Positions 17,350 through 26,728 of a stretch of DNA of 64,000 nucleotides are shown one piece after another (within the stretch, counting starts at the first letter, position 1; each line of letters opens with the position of its first letter). The notes beneath the pieces are model-generated. The model was not told where the DNA came from. It did no database searches and saw only the letters and a program-made list of their open reading frames with translations. This DNA comes from Vagococcus fessus. Lineage in GTDB: Bacteria; Bacillota; Bacilli; Lactobacillales; Vagococcaceae. The stretch covers positions 1-64,000 of the forward strand of contig NZ_NGJY01000002.1 of the NCBI RefSeq assembly GCF_003987565.1, in the 5' to 3' direction. A program made the position numbers and the translations under genes.

Positions 17350-18828
17350 ATGGGATTAAAGACAAGTGACTTATCTTTTGAAGATCGCGTAAAGCGCAGT
17401 ATTGATGATAAATTTATGCAAGCTGCGGTTCGTAAATCACAAGATGATCAATGGGTGAAGCGTGAGTCATCACGTGAACAATTAGGAAATTGGGAACAGT
17501 GGCGTGAACTAGGCGAACAAATTCGTAAAGAAACAATCGCTTACCTACCCGACTACTTAGAACAATTTGCTGATAACGTAGAAAAAAATGGGGGTCATGT
17601 CTTCTTTGCTCAAACCGAACAAGAGGCACAAGACTACGTTAAAAAAATAACACTTGAAAAACAAGCGAAGAAGATCGTTAAATCAAAATCAATGGTAACA
17701 ACAGAAGTTGGGCTTGATGAAATGCTTTTAGAACTTGAAGGCGTTAGTGTAATGGAAACTGATTTAGCTGAATTTATCTTACAAATGGATGATTGGGATG
17801 AACCGTCACATATCGTATTCCCTAATATCCATAAAAATAGAGAACAAATTCGAAAAGTCTTTGAAGAAAAATTAGGCTATGATGGCGACAATGAACCTGT
17901 ACATATGGCTCGTTTTGCTCGTGAAGTCTTACGTGAATTCTTCTTGGAAGCAGATATCGGAATTACTGGCTGTAACTTTGCGATTGCTGACAGTGGCGTT
18001 ATTAACCTTGTTACTAATGAAGGAAATGCCGACTTATGTATCAGTATTCCTAAAACACAAATCGTTTTAATGGGGATGGAACGTATTGTTCCTTCTATGA
18101 AAGAAGCTGAAGTTGTCGATAATCTACTTTCTCGTAGTGCTGTTGGACAAAGCTTAACAAGTTATATTACCTTTGCCGGTCAAAAAAATGAGATGGAATC
18201 AGATGGACCTGAAGAATTCCACGTTGTTATTTTAGACAATGGCCGTTCAAATGCCTTAGGGACTGAATTTGAATCCATGTTACAATGTATCCGTTGTGGA
18301 GCTTGCTTAAATGTTTGTCCTGTTTACCGTCAAATTGGTGGTCACGGTTACGGTTCAATCTATCCTGGACCTATGGGTGCTGTTTTATCTCCTATCTTAG
18401 GTGGTTATGAAGACTTTGGTGATTTACCGTACGCATCAAGTCTATGTGGGGCTTGTACAGATACATGTCCTGTTAAAATTCCATTACATGAATTATTAGT
18501 GGCTCACCGTACTAAGATGACGGATGAATTAAAAATGCCTAAAGGGATGGACCACCAAACAATGAAACTTATTGGGCGTGCAACATCATCTCCTATCCTA
18601 TTCAAGATGGCTATGAAGATGGACCACGGGGCAACTGGTTTAATGGCTAAAAAAGATGAGGTAACTGTTGAAAACTTCTACAATCACGGTGGTTATATTA
18701 ACAAAGCTCCAGCAATGGCAAAAGGTTGGACTGATGTACGTGACTTGCCTCGCCCACCAAAATCTAAAGATGCCTTTAGAGAATGGTACAAACGCCACAA
18801 AAAAGAACAAGAGGAGGCTGGTAAATAA
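17350..18828 (+). CDS. lutB: LutB, lactate oxidation Fe-S subunit
   Basis: The product (492 residues) has a LUD-type domain (about 60-300) and a ferredoxin-like region with two cysteine clusters: CIRCGACLNVCP near residue 310-325 and CGACTDTCP near 365-375. These bind [4Fe-4S] clusters and pass electrons from lactate. Length and order match Bacillus subtilis LutB. The ribosome binding site AGAGGG lies before the ATG. The stop overlaps the lutC start (TAATG), so the two are translationally coupled. Confidence 0.93.
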   Translation: MGLKTSDLSFEDRVKRSIDDKFMQAAVRKSQDDQWVKRESSREQLGNWEQWRELGEQIRKETIAYLPDYLEQFADNVEKNGGHVFFAQTEQEAQDYVKKITLEKQAKKIVKSKSMVTTEVGLDEMLLELEGVSVMETDLAEFILQMDDWDEPSHIVFPNIHKNREQIRKVFEEKLGYDGDNEPVHMARFAREVLREFFLEADIGITGCNFAIADSGVINLVTNEGNADLCISIPKTQIVLMGMERIVPSMKEAEVVDNLLSRSAVGQSLTSYITFAGQKNEMESDGPEEFHVVILDNGRSNALGTEFESMLQCIRCGACLNVCPVYRQIGGHGYGSIYPGPMGAVLSPILGGYEDFGDLPYASSLCGACTDTCPVKIPLHELLVAHRTKMTDELKMPKGMDHQTMKLIGRATSSPILFKMAMKMDHGATGLMAKKDEVTVENFYNHGGYINKAPAMAKGWTDVRDLPRPPKSKDAFREWYKRHKKEQEEAGK

Positions 18829-19532
18829 TGGCTGATACAACTAATAATAAAGAAAAATTCCTTAATCACTTAGCTGACCGATTAGGAACTCCTCGTCATT
18901 CTTTAGGCGATAAAAAAATCGAAGCCGTTCATGACCTAGCTCAAACGACTTTAACAGATAAAACACAAGACGAACTACTAGAAATTGCAAAAGAAAAATG
19001 TAAAACAATCCATACACCCGTTGTTGAGGTTAATTACGCTGATTTACTTCCTAAATTAGAAGAACTAATCACAGACTATGGTAATGGTAACTTACTATTC
19101 CCAGACGATAATCGTTTTAAAGAATTTGAGTTGGATAGCTTACTTGCTAAAGAAGACGCTCATACTTGGAAATGTGGAAATGAATTCCGCGATGAAAATA
19201 TTCGTGTGGCAGCTGATACTAATGTGGCTGTAGCATTCGCTGAATTTTTCCTAGCAGAATCTGGTTCGGTTGTTGTCGAATCAAATGCTGGGCAGGGACG
19301 TTCTTTACACTTCCTACCAAAACGCTACATTTCAATTATTCCAAAAAGTAAGATTGTTCCTCGTTCAACACAAGCAGCAGCTTACTACACTGAAAAACGT
19401 GAACGCGGTGAAGAAACTGGTGCCATTCACTTTATTTCAGGCCCTTCAAACTCAGGAGATATTGAAATGCAATTAGTAGTTGGGGTTCACGGCCCTCTAG
19501 AAGTCACTTACTTAGTAGTCATGGATAAATAA
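18828..19532 (+). CDS. lutC: LutC, lactate oxidation subunit
   Basis: The product (234 residues) is a single LUD-domain protein of the usual LutC length, with the conserved VAFAEFFLAESGSVVVESNAGQGRSLHFLPKRYI block (shown here in part: FFLAESGSVVVE, then SLHFLP) and the C-terminal GPSNSGDIEMQLVVGVHGP motif. It is the third part of the LutABC lactate oxidase. The ATG overlaps the lutB stop and AGGAGG lies 10-15 bases upstream inside lutB. A strong terminator follows. Confidence 0.92.
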   Translation: MADTTNNKEKFLNHLADRLGTPRHSLGDKKIEAVHDLAQTTLTDKTQDELLEIAKEKCKTIHTPVVEVNYADLLPKLEELITDYGNGNLLFPDDNRFKEFELDSLLAKEDAHTWKCGNEFRDENIRVAADTNVAVAFAEFFLAESGSVVVESNAGQGRSLHFLPKRYISIIPKSKIVPRSTQAAAYYTEKRERGEETGAIHFISGPSNSGDIEMQLVVGVHGPLEVTYLVVMDK

Positions 19533-19533
19533 T

Positions 19534-19568
19534 AAAAAGCAGACACGATTTTTCGTGTCTGCTTTTTT
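19534..19568. terminator. Terminator after lutC
   Basis: AAAAAGCAGACACGA pairs with TCGTGTCTGCTTTTT around a short T loop. Flanking A and T runs make it usable from both sides; the leftward GNAT gene ends just beyond. Confidence 0.9.
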
Positions 19569-19571
19569 TAG

Positions 19572-19994
19572 TTATAAGCTCATATGTAAAATTGGATAAT
19601 CTCTTCCTTCGTTATCTTTTTCATCTCGACCAATCTGTTTAAACCCGTGAGATTTATAAAAAAAATACGCTCCTGTATTTTGTTCGTTGACATCGACAGT
19701 CTTCAAGCCTTCATTAATCATGATTTGAATAATCGTTGTGCCATGTCCTTTTCCTTGATAACAAGGATCTAAAAATAACATTTCTAAGTGATCCTTAGAA
19801 AGAGCACTAAATCCTATAATCTCACCATGTCTATACCACAATTGAACATCAAGTAAATCCAAGTACATAGGGATAACTTGTTTAATCTGCTCAAAATCAT
19901 CTTGTTTTAAAAAATCATGTGTATGCTCCACCGATTTACTCCAAATATCTATAATATCTGGATAATTCTCTTTAACTGCACGGCGCTTTTCCAT
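19572..19994 (-). CDS. GNAT acetyltransferase, YjaB-like
   Basis: The product (140 residues) is a small GNAT N-acetyltransferase. The acetyl-CoA loop is visible as DPCYQGKGHGTTII (about 81-94), followed by VDVNEQN and the FFYKSHGFKQIGR motif. The order and the WSKSVEHTHDFL start resemble Escherichia coli YjaB. The acceptor is unknown. The gene stands alone between lutC and the MFS gene, with GGAGGAA before the ATG. No neighbour suggests a pathway. Confidence 0.8.
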   Translation of the reverse strand: MEKRRAVKENYPDIIDIWSKSVEHTHDFLKQDDFEQIKQVIPMYLDLLDVQLWYRHGEIIGFSALSKDHLEMLFLDPCYQGKGHGTTIIQIMINEGLKTVDVNEQNTGAYFFYKSHGFKQIGRDEKDNEGRDYPILHMSL

Positions 19995-20081
19995 AACATT
20001 CCTCCGAATTAATCACTGAAATATTATCTTACCATTAGCACCGTTATTTTGATAGTCTATTTTATTATTTTAAAAGTAATT

Positions 20082-21527
20082 TTAACCTATTTTATTCTTC
20101 GTTAACATTCTAATAAAGCCAATAGCTGATACCACTAAATAACAACTAATTATCCATAGTGATAAAGAAAAAGCACGCTGATAATCTTGTAATAATGCTC
20201 TGTCCAAACTATTAGTTAAAAAATATTGAAATAACGCACCAATTACGCATACACCAATCACGTTGGATAAATACATCACGGTATTAATGAATGCTCCACC
20301 TATCCCTAATGTCTTAAACGATACTTTTTGTAATATAATGCCCACTAACGGTGTTGTCGTTGCACCCAGAAAACTACCATATAAAAATAGTAAAACAGCA
20401 TTACGCAAAGATAAAAGATTAGGTATTATCAATATACTAAAACTTAGAACAAGTAGTGTGAGAATCATTCCTAAACATCCTATCAATAAAAGACGGTCGT
20501 TTAATACTGCTACCAAACGACTTGACAGTAACGATGATAAGATAAAACCTACTCCTAATGTTAGAAATATAAGACTAGTCTCACCTACTGTTTTTTTTAA
20601 TCCATATTGAGAATAGTAAGTAATAATAAAAAATAGAGAAAACATCGCCATATACGTGAAGAAGACAGTAATTAAGCCTCTATTGTAATAAGTATTTTTA
20701 AATAAAGTCATGTCTACAACAACTGGTTTATTTTGATTTTTTCGGTTAACTTCAATTTTGAAAAATAACGCTATACCAACACTACCTAATACAATAATAA
20801 ATAGTTCCTTATAAAAAACACCTGTTTGAATTCGATATAAGCTATTGATAACCAATAAAATTGACGGGACTAAAAGTACAACACTCCACCAATCAAACTT
20901 AGGCGTCTTAGCCAAATTGATTACTTTGGTACCACCTTTTAAACTTTTCATACCTAGTAAAATAAGTAGACAACATGGTATGTTGAACAAAAAGATATTT
21001 CGCCATCCCAATCCCATAAAATTAGCACTCATTATTATACCGCCAAACATTAAGCCAAACGTAAATCCTAATCCTATAACAACCCCATATATGCCAAATA
21101 CAAGCGGCTGATCTTCTTCTTTAAATTCCTGACGCATTAAAACTAAAACTTGAGGTTGTATGCACGCAGCAAATCCCCCTTGTATCAATCTAATAAAAAT
21201 TAACACTGCCGGATTACTTGTTAAAGCACCTAAAATTGAAGCAATTAGGAAACCTATAATTCCAATCATTAATAACCTTTTTTGACCAAATAAATCCCCT
21301 AACTTGCCACCAATAATAAGTAGAGCTGAAAGCCCTAATGAATAGGCACTTAAGATATATTGAGCTTGGCTAAACGTTGCCCCAACATCTAATTGTATTT
21401 GAGGCAATGCTACCTGAAGCATATAGGTATTGAGTGAGATAATAAGGTTAGGTAATAAAATAATAGCCAAAACTAACCAATTTAAACTTTCTTCTTTACC
21501 TACTACTTTATTTTTAATTTGACTCAT
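20082..21527 (-). CDS. MFS transporter, DHA2-like, with siderophore operon
   Basis: The product (481 residues) has about 14 membrane segments, typical of the DHA2 drug:proton antiporter group. The motif-A region GGKLGDLFGQKRLL lies between segments 2 and 3, and the RLIQGGFAACIQPQ motif between 3 and 4. It is the last gene of the Fur-controlled operon and overlaps the binding-protein gene by 14 bp, which indicates co-translation. That context suggests export of a siderophore or of the iron-free carrier after uptake, but the substrate is inferred from position only. A drug efflux role is the alternative. No clear terminator was found between it and the GNAT gene. Confidence 0.75.
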   Translation of the reverse strand: MSQIKNKVVGKEESLNWLVLAIILLPNLIISLNTYMLQVALPQIQLDVGATFSQAQYILSAYSLGLSALLIIGGKLGDLFGQKRLLMIGIIGFLIASILGALTSNPAVLIFIRLIQGGFAACIQPQVLVLMRQEFKEEDQPLVFGIYGVVIGLGFTFGLMFGGIIMSANFMGLGWRNIFLFNIPCCLLILLGMKSLKGGTKVINLAKTPKFDWWSVVLLVPSILLVINSLYRIQTGVFYKELFIIVLGSVGIALFFKIEVNRKNQNKPVVVDMTLFKNTYYNRGLITVFFTYMAMFSLFFIITYYSQYGLKKTVGETSLIFLTLGVGFILSSLLSSRLVAVLNDRLLLIGCLGMILTLLVLSFSILIIPNLLSLRNAVLLFLYGSFLGATTTPLVGIILQKVSFKTLGIGGAFINTVMYLSNVIGVCVIGALFQYFLTNSLDRALLQDYQRAFSLSLWIISCYLVVSAIGFIRMLTKNKIG

Positions 21528-22521
21528 TATGACCTTCTACCATTTCCTTAGCCAGTGTCTCTATTCCGTCAAATGACTGATAACCATATCCAAACATCGC
21601 GTTATAATCCAGGCCATATATTTTATTTTCTTTGACAGCTTTCATACCACTTAAACGCTTATCTGCTTTTATCCCCTCGATAAGTTCGTCTGATGTCACA
21701 CCGTTTCCTTCACCATCAGACCAATCTGGTACAATTAAATAATCTGGATCTGCCTTAATTAATGCTTCAACACTGACGTTACCTTTTTCGTCTTTAAAGA
21801 TATTATCCAGATTTAATAACTCAAAGACACTTTGGAAAAAGGTTTCTTTTGCTGCTGAATAAACCACAACCTCATCTTTTGTACTCATATGTAAATATGC
21901 AAAGGTAGCCTTCTCTCGTGTTCCAATTGTTTTCTTGATTGTTTTTTCTTTCTTTTGTAATTTTTCAGAAAAACTGTTAGCTTCGTCTTCTACTTTAAAT
22001 ACTTTTCCTATTTTTTCTATATCTGAATAAATCGAATCAATAGTACCACCTTGGATAGAGGATTCTAAAATGAAAGTTGGTAGTTTCATATTCTCTAACG
22101 TCTCAACAGAACCATTTCCCCATTCTTCTTCTGTAAATAATGTCCCTCTCCCAAAAATCAAATCTGGTTCCGTACTAATCGCTAATTCTTTACCAACATA
22201 ATCAGTCGAAATCTTTTTTAATGTTTCATATTCTTTTTTTACTTCACTATCTCCACGACCAAAGTCAGCTCCTACCCCTACTATATTATCTTTTAAACCT
22301 AGGTGTAATAATAATTCAGCTGCTGGTTTGGTATTTACGAAGACCTTTTTTGGAATCTCTTTATATGTCATTTCTTTTTCTTTAAAGTCTGTTGCTCCAG
22401 CTTTATTCCAATAATTGGTCACTGTTACACCAGCTTTATTATTTTCTTTTTTAGATTCATTTGATCCACATCCAACTAATAAAAGACTACTTAATACTAT
22501 ACCTACTACTAATTTTTTCAT
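21514..22521 (-). CDS. Iron-siderophore ABC transporter binding lipoprotein
   Basis: The product (335 residues) starts with a lipoprotein signal (LLLVGCGSN, Cys 18) and continues as a two-lobe, long-helix-backbone substrate-binding protein of the FhuD/FecB type. Useful landmarks are PAAELLLHLGLKDNIVGVG (about 66-84), EPDLIFGRG and the DPDYLIVPDW region. It would bind ferric siderophore, or possibly heme or cobalamin, outside the membrane. GGAGGAA lies 8 bases before the ATG. It lies 3 bp after the ATPase gene and the operon has a Fur box, which favours iron. Confidence 0.85.
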   Translation of the reverse strand: MKKLVVGIVLSSLLLVGCGSNESKKENNKAGVTVTNYWNKAGATDFKEKEMTYKEIPKKVFVNTKPAAELLLHLGLKDNIVGVGADFGRGDSEVKKEYETLKKISTDYVGKELAISTEPDLIFGRGTLFTEEEWGNGSVETLENMKLPTFILESSIQGGTIDSIYSDIEKIGKVFKVEDEANSFSEKLQKKEKTIKKTIGTREKATFAYLHMSTKDEVVVYSAAKETFFQSVFELLNLDNIFKDEKGNVSVEALIKADPDYLIVPDWSDGEGNGVTSDELIEGIKADKRLSGMKAVKENKIYGLDYNAMFGYGYQSFDGIETLAKEMVEGHNESN

Positions 22522-22524
22522 TAT

Positions 22525-23292
22525 TTATTCCTCCAATTTAAAATAAAAGTTTAAGCCTTGATCTATTGGGTTCCGGTAGATATGACAGGGAACATCAAAT
22601 AACTCACTCACTATTGTTTCGGTTAATACAACTTCTGGAGGCCCTTCTGCTACTATTTCGCCATCTTTCATCGCATATATATAATCGCAATATTGTGCGG
22701 CTGTCTCCAAACTATGTAAAGCTGTTAATATGCCACACTCTATTTTTTTCAACTCACTTAATAAGGAGAGCTGATAATTCACGTCAAGGTGATTTGTTGG
22801 TTCATCTAATATCATGTAATCTGTTTGTTGACACAATGCACGGGCTATAATAACGCGTTGCTTTTCTCCTCCTGATAGCGATAGGAAATTTCGATGTCGA
22901 TATTCTGTTAGTTCAGTTTTTTCTAAAGCTTCATCTACATAGTTCTGATCTTCTTTTGTATTGCCTTCCATCAGTTTCTTATATGGCGTTCTCCCAAGTA
23001 AAACCATATCTTCTACTTTTAAATCAAAATTCACTTCATTAAATTGACCTACAACCGATAAATGCTGGGCTGTTTTTTTTGTCTTAGTAGACATAAGATT
23101 AAGTTCATCCAGTTGCATCACCTCTGCTTCACAAGGTAGAATACCTGCCACTCCTTTTAACAGAGTAGACTTCCCGCACCCATTCGGTCCAATAATTCCA
23201 ACAAATTGTTTATCTACTACTCTGAGTGACACTTCATTCACAATTGTCTTAGCTTGACGTTTTATCGTTAATTTTTCAACTTGTAGACTCAT
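22525..23292 (-). CDS. Iron-siderophore ABC transporter ATPase
   Basis: The product (255 residues) is a FecE/FhuC-type ABC ATPase. Walker A is GPNGCGKST (about 35-43), the signature is LSGGEKQR, and Walker B is YMILDEPTNHLD. The H-loop is at TALHS. It powers the permease encoded immediately upstream; the permease stop codon directly abuts its ATG, and GGAGGA inside the permease end is its ribosome binding site. The protein is cytoplasmic and acts with the FecCD-type permease as a dimer. Confidence 0.9.
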   Translation of the reverse strand: MSLQVEKLTIKRQAKTIVNEVSLRVVDKQFVGIIGPNGCGKSTLLKGVAGILPCEAEVMQLDELNLMSTKTKKTAQHLSVVGQFNEVNFDLKVEDMVLLGRTPYKKLMEGNTKEDQNYVDEALEKTELTEYRHRNFLSLSGGEKQRVIIARALCQQTDYMILDEPTNHLDVNYQLSLLSELKKIECGILTALHSLETAAQYCDYIYAMKDGEIVAEGPPEVVLTETIVSELFDVPCHIYRNPIDQGLNFYFKLEE

Positions 23293-24357
23293 TTATTCTC
23301 CTCCAAAGTTGTATTCTTTTTTCACTATCATATAAATAAAGATAGGGGCACCAATTAACGCTGTTATTATTCCAATTGGCAACTCACTTTTTGATAAAAT
23401 TAAGCGTGATATTAAATCACAGGCTATCATAAATAGTCCGCCTGATACTATTGAAAGAGGAACTAATTTTTTATGACTTGATCCACAAAAACCTCTGACT
23501 ATATGAGGGATAATTAATCCAACAAATCCAATCATACCTGAAAAAGCAACAACCGCACCTGTTAAAATAGAGGACAATCCCATATATAAAAATCTATAAA
23601 ATCGTAAATTAATGCCTAATGATGTCGCTGCTTCTTCGCCTAACAACATCACATCAAGCACTCTATATTGCGTTAGAAAAAAAATGATTAAACTTATAAG
23701 CACTAGTGCTAAAACTGTTACATTTTCCCACGTTGCGGACGCTAAACTTCCCATTGACCAAAACGTTACAGTTTTCATACCTTCTGCATTATTTGAAAGA
23801 AACACAATTAGACTAGTTAACGCTCCAAATAAGGAACTTACAATTGTCCCCGATAAAATTAATTTAATAGAGGTCATCCGTCCGCCAATAGATGAAAATG
23901 TAAATACTAAAAGTGAGGCTAGTATCGACCCGATAAATGCACCAAATGAAATTCCTGCTGATGCAAGATAAGGAATCGAACTAAATCCGATTAGAATTGA
24001 AAATGTCGCACCTAATGATGCACCCGATGAAATCCCTAAAATATAAGGATCAGCTAACGGATTTTGAACCATCGCTTGCATGATTACCCCTGCCAATGAT
24101 AGACCCATCCCTACAAATAATGCTAAAAAAACTCGTGGCGCTCGCACGTACCATATGATATTACTATCAGCTAAACTAACCGAATTACTCCCAAACGTTA
24201 TCTGATTGAATGTTAATTTCTTAACTAGCACAGCTGTTACATCAGCAAATGAGATAGTTGCCTGACCATTAGCTATCGATATAATAATCATACTTAAAGT
24301 TGCTATTACTAGTATCATTAAACTCATTGAAACCCATTTAAATTCTTTCTTTAACAC
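23293..24357 (-). CDS. Iron-siderophore ABC transporter permease (FecCD type)
   Basis: The product (354 residues) has about ten membrane segments in the FecCD/BtuC pattern, including VRAPRVFLALFVGMGLSLAG, MQAMVQNPLADPYILGISSGA (split here as MQAMVQNPLADPYILG) and the C-terminal GLIIPHIVR motif. It forms the membrane channel for ferric siderophore. I place the start at the GTG at 24357, which follows GAGGTG by 6 bases; a GTG at 24366 lies too close to that site. It is the first gene of the operon, 27 bp from the Fur box. Confidence 0.88.
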   Translation of the reverse strand: MLKKEFKWVSMSLMILVIATLSMIIISIANGQATISFADVTAVLVKKLTFNQITFGSNSVSLADSNIIWYVRAPRVFLALFVGMGLSLAGVIMQAMVQNPLADPYILGISSGASLGATFSILIGFSSIPYLASAGISFGAFIGSILASLLVFTFSSIGGRMTSIKLILSGTIVSSLFGALTSLIVFLSNNAEGMKTVTFWSMGSLASATWENVTVLALVLISLIIFFLTQYRVLDVMLLGEEAATSLGINLRFYRFLYMGLSSILTGAVVAFSGMIGFVGLIIPHIVRGFCGSSHKKLVPLSIVSGGLFMIACDLISRLILSKSELPIGIITALIGAPIFIYMIVKKEYNFGGE

Positions 24358-24383
24358 TATGTTCACCTCGATATTTTTTAATT

Positions 24384-24440
24384 GAGAATGATTATCACTA
24401 TCAATAACAAAATAATAACATAGTTAGTTTACTTAATCAA
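24384..24440 (-). promoter_or_regulatory. Fur box and promoter of the iron operon
   Basis: On the minus strand TTGATT (24435-24440) and TATTAT (24412-24417) are 17 bp apart. Just downstream, 24384-24402 reads GAGAATGATTATCACTATC, matching the 19-bp Fur consensus at 16 positions. The operator would cover the transcription start, so the operon should be repressed when iron is plentiful. Confidence 0.88.
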
Positions 24441-24475
24441 TGTGTCATATCTCACAAAGTTAGTTCATAATAAAA

Positions 24476-24510
24476 AAGCCTTAATACATATCAAAATGTA
24501 CTAAGGCTTT
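24476..24510 (-). terminator. Terminator after the small unknown gene
   Basis: AAGCCTTAATACAT and ATGTACTAAGGCTT form a stem with one mismatch, flanked by A-run and T-run. On the minus strand it ends the gene at 24515-24952. Confidence 0.75.
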
Positions 24511-24514
24511 TCCA

Positions 24515-24952
24515 TTAATAAATCAAACGCTCAAATGGATACTCTTTATTGAATCGTTTTTTGTATGCTGCTGACATATAATCATACCAATCATCCGAAC
24601 CTTTTTGTCCCTCTAACTCTAACTTGCCTGGTAATTTGTAATACTTATAGTCTTCTTCTGCAAAGAAAAGAACTTCTTGAATATAGTCTTCCTTATTCTC
24701 AAAACTACTATAACGCTCTACTTCTTGTGGGTCAAAGTGAACAAAAACACCCCAGCCACTTTGATTATGAGCAGAAACATAATCACCATCTTCAGAACCT
24801 TCACCACCAAATTCTATTTCAGCAAAACGTTTTGCTAGTTCTTTTTCTAAAAATAACATTAATTCATTGCGAGTCCCAACATATTTTTCTAAATCTTCAT
24901 CTGGAATAATCCAACCACCTATATCAGTTCCACCCTCATATTTTTTTCCCAT
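24515..24952 (-). CDS. Small acidic protein of unknown function
   Basis: I do not recognise this gene. The product (145 residues) is acidic and soluble with no signal peptide or membrane segment. Aromatic residues are frequent (WGVFVHF, YKYYKL, DDWYDYMSAAYKKRF). The start at 24952 has AGGAGG 8 bases upstream; the in-frame extension to 24988 has none. It is followed by a DUF1266-like gene and a SUFU gene in the same direction, with its own terminator. Its size, charge and neighbours resemble immunity-protein clusters, which is only a guess from context. Confidence 0.55.
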   Translation of the reverse strand: MGKKYEGGTDIGGWIIPDEDLEKYVGTRNELMLFLEKELAKRFAEIEFGGEGSEDGDYVSAHNQSGWGVFVHFDPQEVERYSSFENKEDYIQEVLFFAEEDYKYYKLPGKLELEGQKGSDDWYDYMSAAYKKRFNKEYPFERLIY

Positions 24953-25082
24953 TATAATTCCTCCTACTTCAAAAACAGCTTTACTCATACCGTTACTTCA
25001 AAGTCCTATTTATTACTTATTATAACATGTTTAAACCAACTACCTCACTATTTCAAGACAGAATTAAACAGTATTTTTCAAT

Positions 25083-25110
25083 AAAAAAAGCTCATAGCGA
25101 GCTTTTTTTA
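25083..25110 (-). terminator. Terminator after the DUF1266-like gene
   Basis: AAAAAAAGCTC pairs with GAGCTTTTTTT around ATAGC, forming a short, strong bidirectional terminator. Confidence 0.85.
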
Positions 25111-26667
25111 AAGTTCTGATAACGGGTACTTCTCCCAAATATTAAATAACACTTGATCTTCAGAGTTATAAATATAACGATCAATACGGTCATAAAATTC
25201 ATCGAAACTATTTAATGTAACCTCTGCATCCCATAAGAATCGTCCTGTTAAAAATGAAATTAGATACTGGTCCCAATCCTCAAACTCTTCACGGACAATA
25301 GGTAAGATTTCATTAGATAATCTATCGAAAAATTCTTCTAACTCTACAAAACCTACTAAATAACCATGCAGCATAATATTGCCCGCACGACACAATTCCC
25401 ATGCCTTTATGTTTGGCAATTCATTAAATGATACTGATTTTATTTTACTTGCTTGTCTCGTTGAATTTAGCTTATCCAGATAGTTAAAACCGCCTTCAAG
25501 TAAACCAAGTTCCATCATATCTATCACTGATAATTTTTCGTGATGGAGCAAACACTTTAAAATACGTTCTGCACTCGCCATTAAATAAAACATATCAGCA
25601 ATTCGTTGAACACCTAGATAGTTCTCAGTAGGAATAGTATCTATTTGGATATGTGCCTCATTAAAAGCCGTCAGCACTTTTTGATACTCTTTTTCAAATT
25701 GAAATCGTTCTATCTCAGATTCAAACTCCCATTTTTCAGACCGTCCATACTTTAATGTTGCAATATACTTTTTCATATCCGTACTTGATATATAACTGTC
25801 TTTAGTATTCATCGTTTCATAATGAATTCTTCCTTCAACTAACTGATTCGTTGTCTTTAATAGCTCATCTCGCGAGTGTATATTCCATCCCTCAGTTAAT
25901 ACAGCTAAACTTTCAGTATACTGGGCAGCCGTCCTTGGGTAAAGGTAATAAGGAGCTTTCTTTGACCAAGCAGTATATATTGCCATAATTGTTAAAGCTT
26001 TTTCATCTTCTTCTGAAAACTTCATTCCTTCATAATGATGAGCTTTCTCATTCGAATGATACTCTTTGGGTTCAACCGTCAACCAATCCATTTTTTTGAA
26101 TTTCCTTCTATTTGTAGCACTTATATAATCAAAGTTGGTAAATAATAAGTAATTGTAATTATTATTTGGAAAATGAAGGCTATTTTCATCTAAATAATAC
26201 CTCATTTTAATTATATAATCTTGCCAAGATTCAAAATGAGGAACTAGCTTTCTCAATATATGAGTACTATAGTTATCAAAATCCTCATCTGATAGTTTTC
26301 CTATTTTTTGAAACCATCTCAATCTCGCCAAAATCATCAATAGCCCTCTAATTTGATCTCCATCAAAGTAAATCGATGTGTCTTGATTATTTTTCTGTAA
26401 AGTATCGTTTAATACCATAAAACCATAACTGCTCATTGTATAATTTCCTAAATTAACTGCCTCTATTTTTTTTAATAAATCTTGATCTACTTCTTCACGA
26501 TTAAACTCACTTAAAAGTACACGTTGTTGTTCTTTAGAAAAGTTAGCCGCATCTAAATCCGTTTTTAAAAAAGGCATCAATAAATAATCTAGAGCTAAGT
26601 TATTTTTATTTAATTCGTAAAATGAAAATTTATACTGTTTTTTCTTTTTATACATCAAGCCAACCAT
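25108..26667 (-). CDS. DUF1266-like protein
   Basis: The product (519 residues) is soluble, with no signal peptide. The C-terminal part (about 425-510) has a DUF1266-like pattern: IKAWELCRAGNIMLHGYLVG, then a helix with EEFEDWDQYLISFLTGRFLWDAE. A similar DW/SW-containing helix near 145-160 (FESWQDYIIKMRYYL) hints at an internal repeat of the same fold. The function of DUF1266 is unknown; members occur in loci of polymorphic-toxin immunity genes. It lies between the small unknown gene and a SUFU gene in the same direction. The start is uncertain because neither of two nearby ATGs (26667, 26655) has a clear ribosome binding site. Confidence 0.6.
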   Translation of the reverse strand: MVGLMYKKKKQYKFSFYELNKNNLALDYLLMPFLKTDLDAANFSKEQQRVLLSEFNREEVDQDLLKKIEAVNLGNYTMSSYGFMVLNDTLQKNNQDTSIYFDGDQIRGLLMILARLRWFQKIGKLSDEDFDNYSTHILRKLVPHFESWQDYIIKMRYYLDENSLHFPNNNYNYLLFTNFDYISATNRRKFKKMDWLTVEPKEYHSNEKAHHYEGMKFSEEDEKALTIMAIYTAWSKKAPYYLYPRTAAQYTESLAVLTEGWNIHSRDELLKTTNQLVEGRIHYETMNTKDSYISSTDMKKYIATLKYGRSEKWEFESEIERFQFEKEYQKVLTAFNEAHIQIDTIPTENYLGVQRIADMFYLMASAERILKCLLHHEKLSVIDMMELGLLEGGFNYLDKLNSTRQASKIKSVSFNELPNIKAWELCRAGNIMLHGYLVGFVELEEFFDRLSNEILPIVREEFEDWDQYLISFLTGRFLWDAEVTLNSFDEFYDRIDRYIYNSEDQVLFNIWEKYPLSEL

Positions 26668-26728
26668 CCATCCATCTAAAAGTCACACAAAACGTATTTT
26701 TATTGTAACATAAATGAACTGTTTTTCC

